From CAXSEA01 sp964235675 (lineage in GTDB: Bacteria; Armatimonadota; Armatimonadia; Armatimonadales; Capsulimonadaceae), in assembly GCA_964235675.1 (NCBI GenBank), contig CAXSEA010000199.1, positions 1 to 6,843 of the forward strand: DNA of 6,843 nucleotides, in the 5' to 3' direction. Shown in pieces: positions 1 through 5,360 of the stretch. The notes below the pieces were generated by a model. The model was not told the origin of the DNA. It did not search any database and saw nothing but the letters and a program-made list of their open reading frames with translations. Numbering within the stretch: the first letter of the stretch is position 1; the number at the start of each line of letters is the position of its first letter. The translations under genes and the position numbers were made by a program.

Positions 1-116
1 AAAGTGGCGCTTTGTGTTAGCCGATCTCAAACGAGGCTGTAGACTTTTCCTTCCCGACCGGGAAGGTAGCCTGAAAGGCCGGATGGGCTCTGGGCGAACC
101 TCGCCTCGCCGCTCGT
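1..116. other. Non-coding region downstream of the NFACT gene, with a small hairpin
   Basis: No credible gene lies here. It is the 3' flank of the minus-strand NFACT gene. Positions 49-55 and 60-66 form a perfect 7-bp hairpin (CCTTCCC / GGGAAGG, loop GACC), and an outer AGGCT / AGCCT pairing around it is possible. Read in the minus direction, the hairpin is followed by AAAAG and not by a T run, so it is not a standard rho-independent terminator. It could be a 3'-end stabiliser or a rho-dependent end. Confidence 0.4.
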
Positions 117-1922
117 TTAAAGGCGGGCTTGGGCGTCGCGTTGGGTGGAGGCGACGGCGTCGGGGGCGACGTCGATGGTTTTCTCCCGGCTGTACATGAC
201 GGAGCCGGGCTTGGAGCCTCGGGGCTTGCGGACGTACTTTTTTAAGGTGTAATCTACCGGGACCAAGCGGGAGTGCTTGGAGGTGCTGCGCTTGGCGACT
301 TGCTCGGCGGCGTAGCGGATGGCGGCGGGCGAGACGGCGGCGGGGCGGTTTTGGGAGCGGATCACGGCGTGGGCGGAGACTTGGGCGCGGGCGTGGAGCC
401 AGATGTCCGATGGCGCGGCGACTTTGGTGGTGAGGTAGTCGTTGCTTTCGGCGGTTTCGCCGACGAGGATTTCCCAGCCGTCGACTGAGCGATAGGTGCG
501 GATTTTATGGCCCGCGTAGGGCGACTCGGGCTGCCTGCCCTTTTCAGAGCCGGTTTCCGGCGCGAGCTTGCGGTTGAATATCTCCTGGATATCTTCGAGC
601 TGGGCCACTAGCGCTTGGACGGCGTCGAGGCTGGCGGCGGCTTCGGCGCGCGGGAGGGCGTCCTCGATTCGCGCGGCGCCGCCCTGCACTTTTTCTTGAC
701 GCTCCAGCAGCCGCGCCTCGGAGGCTTTGGCTTTCTTGTATTTCGCGAAGTAGCGCGCGGCGTTGTCGTGGGCGGAGAGACTGGGATCAAGCTCGATTTC
801 GATATCGTCGCCGCTGACGTAGTCGAGCAGAACGGCTTGCTCGTCGCCCGGCCTTATCTTTTGCAGGTTGGAGTTGATCAGCTCGCCGGCCAGCTGGTAC
901 TCGGCGGCGCGGTCGGCGTTGGCGAGGCCCTCGTCGATATCGAGAAGCTCGGATTCGAAGATGCGGCGCGCACGGACGAGGGCGGAGACGAGGGATGCTT
1001 TCTCGCCTTCAAAGCTGGAGCGCTGCTCAAGGGCGTCGGCGGCTTCGTCAACGGCCTGGCTGAAAGAGACGGCCATGGGCTGCTGCACGCCGGGCAGAGT
1101 GCGCAGAATAATCGGGTACGCGCCAGTGATGCGTCCGAGATTGTCGGTGAGCAGGACGGGCGAGTAGTCGCTGAGGCGAACGTAGTTGAGCAGGTTGCTC
1201 AGGCCGAACCAGATGGACTCGGAGTTGAGCTCTCCGGCTGCGCCGGGTTTGATGTCGCGCTCGGGATGCGGAATGCGGGCGAGGCCTTCACGGATCATCA
1301 GCGGGCTGGCTCCGGAGAAGGTGGCCGCGGCCCAGCGCTCGGCTTCGGCGGGAGTGGCAAAGGACTGCTCGGGGAGGTCGTTGCCCGCGCCGGGCGCGAA
1401 CAGATTGCGCTTGGCTCCGGCTTGGCGCGGCGGCAAGGAGTAGCTGAGTCCGGCGCGGATTTCGCGGAAGCGGCTCATTTGCGGGGTGACGCGTTTCACG
1501 GAGCCTAGAATGGCGTCGGTTTCGTCAATGAGGATTTGGTTGCCGTGACGTCCCATCAGCTCCACCATCAGGCGATAGCGCCGGCCGCTCTCGGGGCTGG
1601 CGAAATGCAGGCAGACGATGCGCTCCCCGATGCCTTGGGGGCGGTCGATGCCTTCGAGCCACGCGCCGCCGACGAGCTTGCGCAGGAGCATGCAGAACGC
1701 AGGCGGGTTCGGCGGGCTTTGGCGTCCGCGCCGGGTGAGGTGCATGCGGCTGCTGGCGGCATCGGTTTCGATCCAGAGCGTGTGCTTCTCGCCGCGCACG
1801 AAGAGAGTCCACTGTGTGGCGTGCGCCGACGGCTGGGAGATGCGCTCCACGCGCGCTCCGACCACGGCCTGCTCCATCTCGCGCGCGGCGCAGGCGATGC
1901 TGATTGTATCGAAGTTGAGCAT
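117..1922 (-). CDS. rqcH: NFACT-family ribosome quality-control protein (RqcH / Rqc2 / FbpA-like)
   Basis: A 601-residue, full-length NFACT protein. Characterised bacterial members (RqcH) bind 50S subunits carrying stalled peptidyl-tRNA and recruit tRNA-Ala to add C-terminal alanine tails that mark the nascent chain for degradation. Older annotations call the family fibronectin-binding. Domains read in order: NFACT-N, about residues 1-215, with FCMLLRK (76-82) and ELMGRHGNQILID (121-133); the helix-hairpin-helix and coiled-coil middle, about 215-450, including AEYQLAGELINSNL (340-353) and AARYFAKYKKAK (388-399); and NFACT-R (DUF814), about 470-590, with YLTTKVAAPSDIWLHAR (496-512), VPVDYT (554-559) and RKPRGSKPGSVMY (565-577). 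The start matches the family N-terminus (MLNFD against MSFDG in Bacillus subtilis, from memory). Its Shine-Dalgarno is weak (AAGAAG, 5 nt before ATG). The position corresponding to the functional Asp-Arg pair of RqcH appears to be Glu100-Arg101. It stands alone, likely with its own promoter in 1923-2240. The symbol is by family resemblance. Confidence 0.93.
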   Translation of the reverse strand: MLNFDTISIACAAREMEQAVVGARVERISQPSAHATQWTLFVRGEKHTLWIETDAASSRMHLTRRGRQSPPNPPAFCMLLRKLVGGAWLEGIDRPQGIGERIVCLHFASPESGRRYRLMVELMGRHGNQILIDETDAILGSVKRVTPQMSRFREIRAGLSYSLPPRQAGAKRNLFAPGAGNDLPEQSFATPAEAERWAAATFSGASPLMIREGLARIPHPERDIKPGAAGELNSESIWFGLSNLLNYVRLSDYSPVLLTDNLGRITGAYPIILRTLPGVQQPMAVSFSQAVDEAADALEQRSSFEGEKASLVSALVRARRIFESELLDIDEGLANADRAAEYQLAGELINSNLQKIRPGDEQAVLLDYVSGDDIEIELDPSLSAHDNAARYFAKYKKAKASEARLLERQEKVQGGAARIEDALPRAEAAASLDAVQALVAQLEDIQEIFNRKLAPETGSEKGRQPESPYAGHKIRTYRSVDGWEILVGETAESNDYLTTKVAAPSDIWLHARAQVSAHAVIRSQNRPAAVSPAAIRYAAEQVAKRSTSKHSRLVPVDYTLKKYVRKPRGSKPGSVMYSREKTIDVAPDAVASTQRDAQARL

Positions 1923-2301
1923 GATCGCTTCTTGCTACCGATTTTGCATCTGTGAAAGTGCCAATTCGGCTAACGGAGATAGTCGCGGCATCGTCTAGAA
2001 GTCAGCTTCTAAGGCTGGTTGTTTGTAGTCGGGCGAGCGTCGGCAATTGGAGTCCGGCCCTGCGCTCAGGCGATCGTGAGGCTAATCAAAGTTTTTGAAA
2101 TTGCTTACAGCGTTTGGTTGAATTTTATCCTATTCAGCAACGGATAGGGCGAATTGAAAAGCTGATAAGAACGAGTTTGGCTTTAGGATGAATTTCTTTG
2201 ACTTCGCTGTGGAGTGAGAAGCCTGCTAATTGATAGCAAATACGCCCCGCCGCGTCTTTATGGATGCGGCGGGGCGTTGGCGTGTTAATAGCGGTTGAGA
2301 A
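1923..2301. other. Intergenic region between two minus-strand genes
   Basis: About 380 bp with no plausible gene on either strand. It should contain the promoter and 5' leader of the NFACT gene, read leftwards, but I found no convincing -35/-10 pair. It holds the pseudopilin terminator (2242-2277, listed separately) and a small perfect 6-bp hairpin at 1996-2011 (TAGAAG / CTTCTA, loop TCAG) of unknown role. The stretch 2090-2240 is more AT-rich than its surroundings, which suits promoter DNA. Confidence 0.5.
2242..2277 (-). terminator. Rho-independent terminator of the pseudopilin gene
   Basis: Arms 2242-2256 and 2263-2277 pair over 15 positions: 12 perfect GC-rich pairs (ACGCCCCGCCGC / GCGGCGGGGCGT), one A-C mismatch in the minus-strand RNA, and two more pairs around a 6-nt loop. 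In the minus direction the stem is followed by ATTTGC, a short T run. It starts about 24 nt after the stop codon of the gene at 2302-3174, the expected place for its terminator. Confidence 0.8.
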
Positions 2302-3174
2302 TTATGCGGCTTTGGGATCGGTTCGGAAGTCGTTGTCGGCAAAGTTGCGCCAGACGCCGCTTGGGCCGGGGCCTGGGATGCGCCATTTGGCGTGGCCGTC
2401 GGAGTAGCCGACGTTGTAGCCGCCGGTATGGCGCGGCGCGAGAGCGGCCTGGCCGGTTTGGGCGGTCCACGTGCCGGTTTCGTCGAAGGTTTTCACGAGT
2501 GTAAGGTTCTTTGGGTCGAGGAACTGCGGGGTGAGCGACCCGCGCGAGACGACGCCGTCGTTTCGCTGAGTATCGCCGAGCACCAGGAACTGCGATGGGC
2601 TTTGAATGGACGCGAGAGTCGTGCTCTCGTTGAACCCGAAGGTGGGGTTATTCGTGAAGAATGTTTTAGAGGCTGGTTTGACGCCGGCTCCGTTCGCCGC
2701 GACCCCGGTGCCTTCGTTGATGTTGAAGCCGTAGTCGGAGGGCCAATAGGTGGAAACGCTCGGGTCACCGGATGTCGGCTGGGGAGTCGGCCAAGGAATG
2801 GTCGCCGAGGGGTCGCTCCAGAAGTTGCCGCCATGGGCGGTTGTCTTGTCGGGCGCGTACGCCGCTAATCTCCCACGAATGCTATAGGCGTATGCGGAAA
2901 TAGGATCATCGACGGCTCCGGTGGGGGCTTCTCGCTCGGTGGTGGTCGGCGGGAAATGCTCGTCGCTGTCCTGAAGATACTGCAAAGTCGCCAAGCTCAA
3001 TTGCTTGATGTTGTTCAAGTCGCTGGTGGAGCGGGCTTTTTCGCGGGCTTGAGCGAAAACGGGAAACAAGATTGCCGCTAGTATGGCAATGATGGCGATC
3101 ACGACAAGCAGCTCGATCAAGGTAAAGCCGTTTCGTCGGGAGTTAATCCTTAACCCGGCGGTATAGGAGATCAT
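2302..3174 (-). CDS. DUF1559-type pseudopilin (prepilin N-terminal cleavage/methylation, H-x9-DG)
   Basis: A 290-residue type II secretion/type IV pilin-like protein. The class III signal is plain: a basic leader ending in RRNG, prepilin peptidase cleavage expected between Gly16 and Phe17, then FTLIELLVVIAIIAIL with the conserved Glu at mature position +5 (Glu21). The hydrophobic helix (about 17-40) runs into FPVFAQAREKAR, the usual continuation in this family. The C-terminus has RHTGGYNVGYSDGHAKW, in which His249 and Asp259-Gly260 make the H-x9-DG motif. The globular middle is predicted to lie outside the membrane. The start is supported by AAAGGA 7 nt upstream of ATG. Such proteins occur as large paralogous families in Armatimonadota and Planctomycetota; their individual roles are mostly unknown. 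No pilus-assembly or secretion genes sit nearby, so it probably relies on machinery encoded elsewhere. The family's frequent Cys after the N-terminal helix is replaced here (STSDLNNIKQL), as far as I can judge from memory. Confidence 0.92.
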   Translation of the reverse strand: MISYTAGLRINSRRNGFTLIELLVVIAIIAILAAILFPVFAQAREKARSTSDLNNIKQLSLATLQYLQDSDEHFPPTTTEREAPTGAVDDPISAYAYSIRGRLAAYAPDKTTAHGGNFWSDPSATIPWPTPQPTSGDPSVSTYWPSDYGFNINEGTGVAANGAGVKPASKTFFTNNPTFGFNESTTLASIQSPSQFLVLGDTQRNDGVVSRGSLTPQFLDPKNLTLVKTFDETGTWTAQTGQAALAPRHTGGYNVGYSDGHAKWRIPGPGPSGVWRNFADNDFRTDPKAA

Positions 3175-3181
3175 CGGTGAA

Positions 3182-3187
3182 TCCTTT
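3182..3187 (-). promoter_or_regulatory. Shine-Dalgarno of the pseudopilin gene
   Basis: Minus-strand AAAGGA lies 7 nt before the ATG at 3174-3172. It supports this start over any internal one and gives the normal short prepilin leader peptide of 16 residues. Confidence 0.75.
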
Positions 3188-3218
3188 CGGTGAGGGTCTC
3201 AATTTGTATGGGAAATGT

Positions 3219-3281
3219 CCTATGCTTGGCTAGCAAGTAGGTTGCCTCTGAGCGCTGGAACAGCCAGCTACGACAAGGCAA
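3219..3281 (-). promoter_or_regulatory. Candidate structured 5' leader of the pseudopilin mRNA
   Basis: In the minus-strand RNA two stem-loops follow one another. The first has an outer 6-bp stem (3276-3281 with 3242-3247, TTGCCT / AGGCAA), an internal loop, and an inner 5-bp stem (3264-3268 with 3254-3258, GCTGG / CCAGC) with a 5-nt loop. The second, 3219-3241, is CCTACTTG-ctagc-CAAG-ca-TAGG: eight pairs with a 2-nt bulge. Both lie between the candidate promoter (3309-3338) and the Shine-Dalgarno. They match no riboswitch class I know. This is an observation of pairing only, and short stems like these can arise by chance. Confidence 0.35.
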
Positions 3282-3308
3282 TCCCTACTATTACGATAGG
3301 ATTTGTAG

Positions 3309-3338
3309 AGTATGTAATCGCTTAATTGAGTTTGTCAA
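3309..3338 (-). promoter_or_regulatory. Candidate sigma-70-type promoter of the pseudopilin gene
   Basis: Read leftwards, TTGACA (3338-3333, perfect consensus) is separated by an AT-rich 18-nt spacer from CATACT (3314-3309, 4 of 6 to TATAAT). Transcription would begin near 3300, giving a leader of about 125-130 nt. The spacing is one longer than the optimum and the -10 box is imperfect, so this remains a candidate. Confidence 0.45.
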
Positions 3339-3594
3339 GGCTTTCTTTAAGATTTCTTCGTTGCCAAGACTCTTGGTGCGGCTTAAAGAGTGCATCAAAA
3401 TGGTTTGCTCTTCCGGTTAAGTCCCAGGCTTTTTGCCGGAAACAAGCTCATCCGTTTGCTTGGCTGCTACGGAGAGGTAAAATTCAGTTTATTGCGTGTA
3501 TACTGCGTTCGACAGCTGATCTTTTCCGCTCGCCGGTCGTGCTGTTTTTGAGTGGCGCGCGCAATCCAGCCCATATCATTGCGATAGTCCGCAA
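3339..3594. other. Divergent intergenic region upstream of the ferritin-like operon
   Basis: No credible gene is seen. It separates the minus-strand pseudopilin from the plus-strand operon and must carry the operon promoter. An open frame at 3326-3604 encodes a Cys/Arg/Ser-rich peptide with no domain, no ribosome binding site and no family resemblance, so it is not called. A 6-bp inverted repeat (TTCCGG 3411-3416 / CCGGAA 3436-3441) lies upstream of the candidate promoter and might be an operator, though nothing else supports that. Confidence 0.45.
3456..3483 (+). promoter_or_regulatory. Candidate promoter of the ferritin-like operon
   Basis: TTGCTT (3456-3461, three of six to the -35 consensus) and TAAAAT (3478-3483, five of six to the -10 consensus) are 16 nt apart. 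TATACT at 3499-3504 is an alternative -10 box without a clear -35. Either would leave a leader of roughly 100-120 nt before the GTG start at 3612. Confidence 0.35.
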
Positions 3595-3600
3595 AAGGAG
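3595..3600 (+). promoter_or_regulatory. Shine-Dalgarno deciding the GTG start of the first ferritin-like gene
   Basis: AAGGAG (within AAAAGGAG) ends 11 nt before GTG at 3612. The spacing is long but usable. No ATG in frame follows until codon 11, which has no comparable site, so GTG is the preferred start. Confidence 0.65.
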
Positions 3601-3611
3601 CTAAGCAAATA

Positions 3612-4448
3612 GTGAGTGATCAACAACGCGCATCCGGCGACATGGCCGATGCCTCATTGACGACCATCGACGCGGTGTCCCGCCGCAAGTTTCTCGCCGG
3701 CATGACCGCTGCCGGAGTAGGTCTCGGCGTCTTAGGTGCCGGAGCCGCGTTTCCGAAAGCGGCTGAGGCTTCGGGACGGCCGATCCTGCATATCGTGAAC
3801 GTGCCGGACAATGGCAGCTTTCCCGGCATTCCCGGCGGATCGTCGACGCAGAAGGTGCTGAACTACGCGCTGGCGTTGGAGACTCTGGAGGCCGATATCT
3901 ACCGGCAGGCATTGAACCTGGCGAGCGGCAAATCGCTGGACACGGCGCTCCCCGCTGATACGAGCGGCTATACCCTATCGGCGCCGACCGGCGACCTTAT
4001 TCCCGTGCATGCGCAGCTCGCGTTCACTTATCTGCAGGAGTTCGCGGCCGTGGAAGCGGCGCACCGCGACTTTTTGCGCGGCGCGATCACGGCGATGAAG
4101 TTTAAGCCGATCGATCCCAATCCAGGCGGCTACAAGGTGGATTTCGGCGCGGGCGATCTTCGCTCGATCACGATGGTGCTTCGCAATGTGGAAGAGACGG
4201 GTGTGCGGGCTTATCTAGGCGCGGCGCAGTTTATCACCAGCACCGACTTGATCCAGACGGCGGCTAGCATCTACTCGACTGAAGCGCGCCATTCGGCGAT
4301 TCTGAACCTGATTTTGGGCTTGCCGGTCGGTCCGAGCCGGGAGACGATGGACAGTGTCGCAATCCTGACGGAGCACGGCGACAACAACTACGAGCACTGG
4401 CAGACCCCGACCCAGATTCTGGACACAGTGAAGCCATTCTTTGCGTAA
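3612..4448 (+). CDS. Tat-exported ferritin-like domain protein, copy 1 (Ferritin_2-type)
   Basis: A 278-residue exported protein. The N-terminus has a canonical twin-arginine motif, SRRKFLA (23-29), a hydrophobic stretch (about 30-47) and a likely cleavage site AEA|S after residue 53. Tat export implies that it folds, perhaps with metal, in the cytoplasm first. The body is a four-helix ferritin-like domain (about 80-237) with the expected carboxylate/histidine ligands: Glu90/Glu93 in LNYALALETLEADIY; Glu148-x-x-His151 in AAVEAAHRDFL; Glu194 in NVEETGVRAYLG; and Glu224-x-x-His227 in STEARHSAIL. The ligand set is complete, so a di-iron or di-manganese site is likely. Relatives (PF13668) include desiccation-related plant and fungal stress proteins; most bacterial members have no defined substrate. 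The gene starts with GTG. It is followed after 51 bp by a clear paralogue. A role in extracytoplasmic metal handling or oxidative/desiccation stress is inference. Confidence 0.9.
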   Translation: MSDQQRASGDMADASLTTIDAVSRRKFLAGMTAAGVGLGVLGAGAAFPKAAEASGRPILHIVNVPDNGSFPGIPGGSSTQKVLNYALALETLEADIYRQALNLASGKSLDTALPADTSGYTLSAPTGDLIPVHAQLAFTYLQEFAAVEAAHRDFLRGAITAMKFKPIDPNPGGYKVDFGAGDLRSITMVLRNVEETGVRAYLGAAQFITSTDLIQTAASIYSTEARHSAILNLILGLPVGPSRETMDSVAILTEHGDNNYEHWQTPTQILDTVKPFFA

Positions 4449-4457
4449 GCTGCCGGT

Positions 4458-4482
4458 ATTGCGGCGGCTGAAGCGCCGCGAT
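4458..4482 (+). promoter_or_regulatory. Intercistronic hairpin between the two ferritin-like genes
   Basis: Positions 4458-4466 and 4474-4482 can form a 9-bp stem (GCGGCG / CGCCGC core plus A-T, T-A and a T-G wobble) with a 7-nt loop. It lies just after the first stop codon and only about 5 nt before the next ribosome binding site. The TTTTT run is 12 nt past the stem, so it is not a standard terminator. It may protect the upstream message from 3' decay or tune translation of the second cistron. Confidence 0.45.
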
Positions 4483-4486
4483 GCGT

Positions 4487-4492
4487 GGGGAA
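4487..4492 (+). promoter_or_regulatory. Ribosome binding site for the second ferritin-like gene
   Basis: GGGGAA sits 7 nt before ATG at 4500. This favours ATG 4500 over the in-frame GTG at 4485, which has no purine-rich site at a proper distance and would add five residues of no obvious use. Confidence 0.55.
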
Positions 4493-4499
4493 ACTTTTT

Positions 4500-5297
4500 A
4501 TGACAACAACAGAATTGACACAATCGATCAATGGCGACGCCGCTCATACCGAGCGGGGCGCGAGCGGCCGCCGCGAAGTTTTCAAGGCGATGGCGATTGC
4601 CGCCGGGGCTACTCTGGCGGGCGCGTCGCTGCTGGGCGGCAGGGCGCAAGCGGCATTGGACCCGCCGCTGAAATTCAGCGACCTGTATGAGCCGACTTAC
4701 CTGAACCTGCCGGGCTTGCCGGGCGGCAAGGATATCAAAGTTTTGAACTATGCTTTGACCTTGGAGGATCTGGAGTCCGACCTTTACAAACAAGCGATGC
4801 AACGGCTCACGATCGGCGGCAAGAACAAGCTGGGGCATTCGATTTCCGGCCTTGGGCTGAGCTTGGACGAGCCCGACGTGTTCTTTATCAACCAGTTCGC
4901 CTCGGTGGAAGCCGAGCATCGGGATTTCCTGCGACACTCGCTGAACGGCTTGATCGACGGTATCGCGGTGCGACCTTACAAGTATGATTTCGGCATGGAA
5001 AACAAGAGCCGCGCCGATGTTCTTGACTTGCTGATTACGGTGGAAGACACGGGCGCGAAGGCTTATCTGGGCGCTGTGCCGTATTTGCACTCCCGCGCGT
5101 TTATCACGGCGGCGGCGGCGATTCAGGGGACGGAAGCGCGTCATACGGCCACGCTGACGGCAATCCAGAACGTGCTGTATCCGCCCGCCGCAGGCCCTAA
5201 GCCGGTGGCTCCGCTGGCGAGCGACAACAACGGAATCGAAAAGCCGATCGCGCCGGACGACGTCCTCGCGCAGGTCTCGCCGTTCATCGTCAAATAA
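4500..5297 (+). CDS. Exported ferritin-like domain protein, copy 2 (paralogue of 3612-4448)
   Basis: 265 residues from ATG 4500. It aligns along its length with the upstream gene: PGLPGGKDIKVLNYALTLE (71-89) against PGIPGGSSTQKVLNYALALE, VEAEHRDFL (136-144) against VEAAHRDFL, VEDTGAKAYLG (181-191) against VEETGVRAYLG, and TEARH (211-215) in both. Ligand candidates are Glu89/Glu92, Glu137-x-x-His140, Glu182 and Glu212-x-x-His215, a full di-metal set. The signal has twin arginines but is less canonical (GRREVFK, 23-29), followed by a hydrophobic segment (about 30-47) and a likely cleavage site AQA|A after residue 51. The copies differ most in the loop between helices 1 and 2 and in the C-terminal tail, where this copy has a Pro-rich stretch (228-238). 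This is an old tandem duplication, since the DNA is well diverged. The copies might form a hetero-oligomer or be specialised; both ideas are inference. Confidence 0.9.
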   Translation: MTTTELTQSINGDAAHTERGASGRREVFKAMAIAAGATLAGASLLGGRAQAALDPPLKFSDLYEPTYLNLPGLPGGKDIKVLNYALTLEDLESDLYKQAMQRLTIGGKNKLGHSISGLGLSLDEPDVFFINQFASVEAEHRDFLRHSLNGLIDGIAVRPYKYDFGMENKSRADVLDLLITVEDTGAKAYLGAVPYLHSRAFITAAAAIQGTEARHTATLTAIQNVLYPPAAGPKPVAPLASDNNGIEKPIAPDDVLAQVSPFIVK

Positions 5298-5306
5298 TTG
5301 ATTCGC

Positions 5307-5341
5307 GCGGCTGCCGGGCCTGAGTTTCGCTAGGCAGCCGC
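5307..5341 (+). terminator. Intercistronic hairpin, possible attenuator before the Pro-rich gene
   Basis: GCGGCTGCC (5307-5315) pairs perfectly with GGCAGCCGC (5333-5341), nine GC-rich pairs with a 17-nt loop, and is followed at once by TTTATG. The T run is short, so this would at most be a leaky terminator. GAAGGA of the next gene begins 5 nt later. Partial termination would make the third protein scarcer than the ferritin-like pair; a message-stabilising role is also possible. Confidence 0.45.
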
Positions 5342-5346
5342 TTTAT

Positions 5347-5352
5347 GAAGGA
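5347..5352 (+). promoter_or_regulatory. Shine-Dalgarno of the Thr/Pro/Ala-rich protein gene
   Basis: GAAGGA is 8 nt before ATG at 5361 and fixes this start, which in turn gives a textbook signal peptide (MKKRNPF followed by a hydrophobic core). Confidence 0.75.
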
Positions 5353-5360
5353 ACCTAAAG

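Noticed and set aside
49..66. Hairpin considered as the NFACT gene terminator
   Set aside because: It lacks a T run in the minus direction; it is recorded only as a hairpin.
615..1508. A long plus-strand open frame (297 codons) opposite the NFACT gene
   Set aside because: It is an antisense shadow in GC-rich DNA: Gly/Val/Glu-rich, with no recognisable domain or ribosome binding site, and the minus-strand frame has clear NFACT motifs throughout.
2392..2868. A plus-strand open frame (158 codons) opposite the pseudopilin gene
   Set aside because: It lies wholly antisense to the DUF1559 coding sequence, and its composition is that of a complementary-frame artefact.
3219..3300. c-di-GMP-I (GEMM) riboswitch in the pseudopilin leader
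   Set aside because: A GGCAACC-like string is present, but the conserved core and tetraloop-receptor arrangement of that class could not be found.
3326..3604. A 92-codon plus-strand frame before the ferritin-like operon
   Set aside because: It overlaps the pseudopilin -35 box and both candidate operon promoter elements, has no ribosome binding site and resembles no family.
4215..5144. A minus-strand open frame (309 codons) across both ferritin-like genes
   Set aside because: Arg- and Gln-rich and without domain features, it spans the 3' part of one strong gene and most of the next on the other strand.
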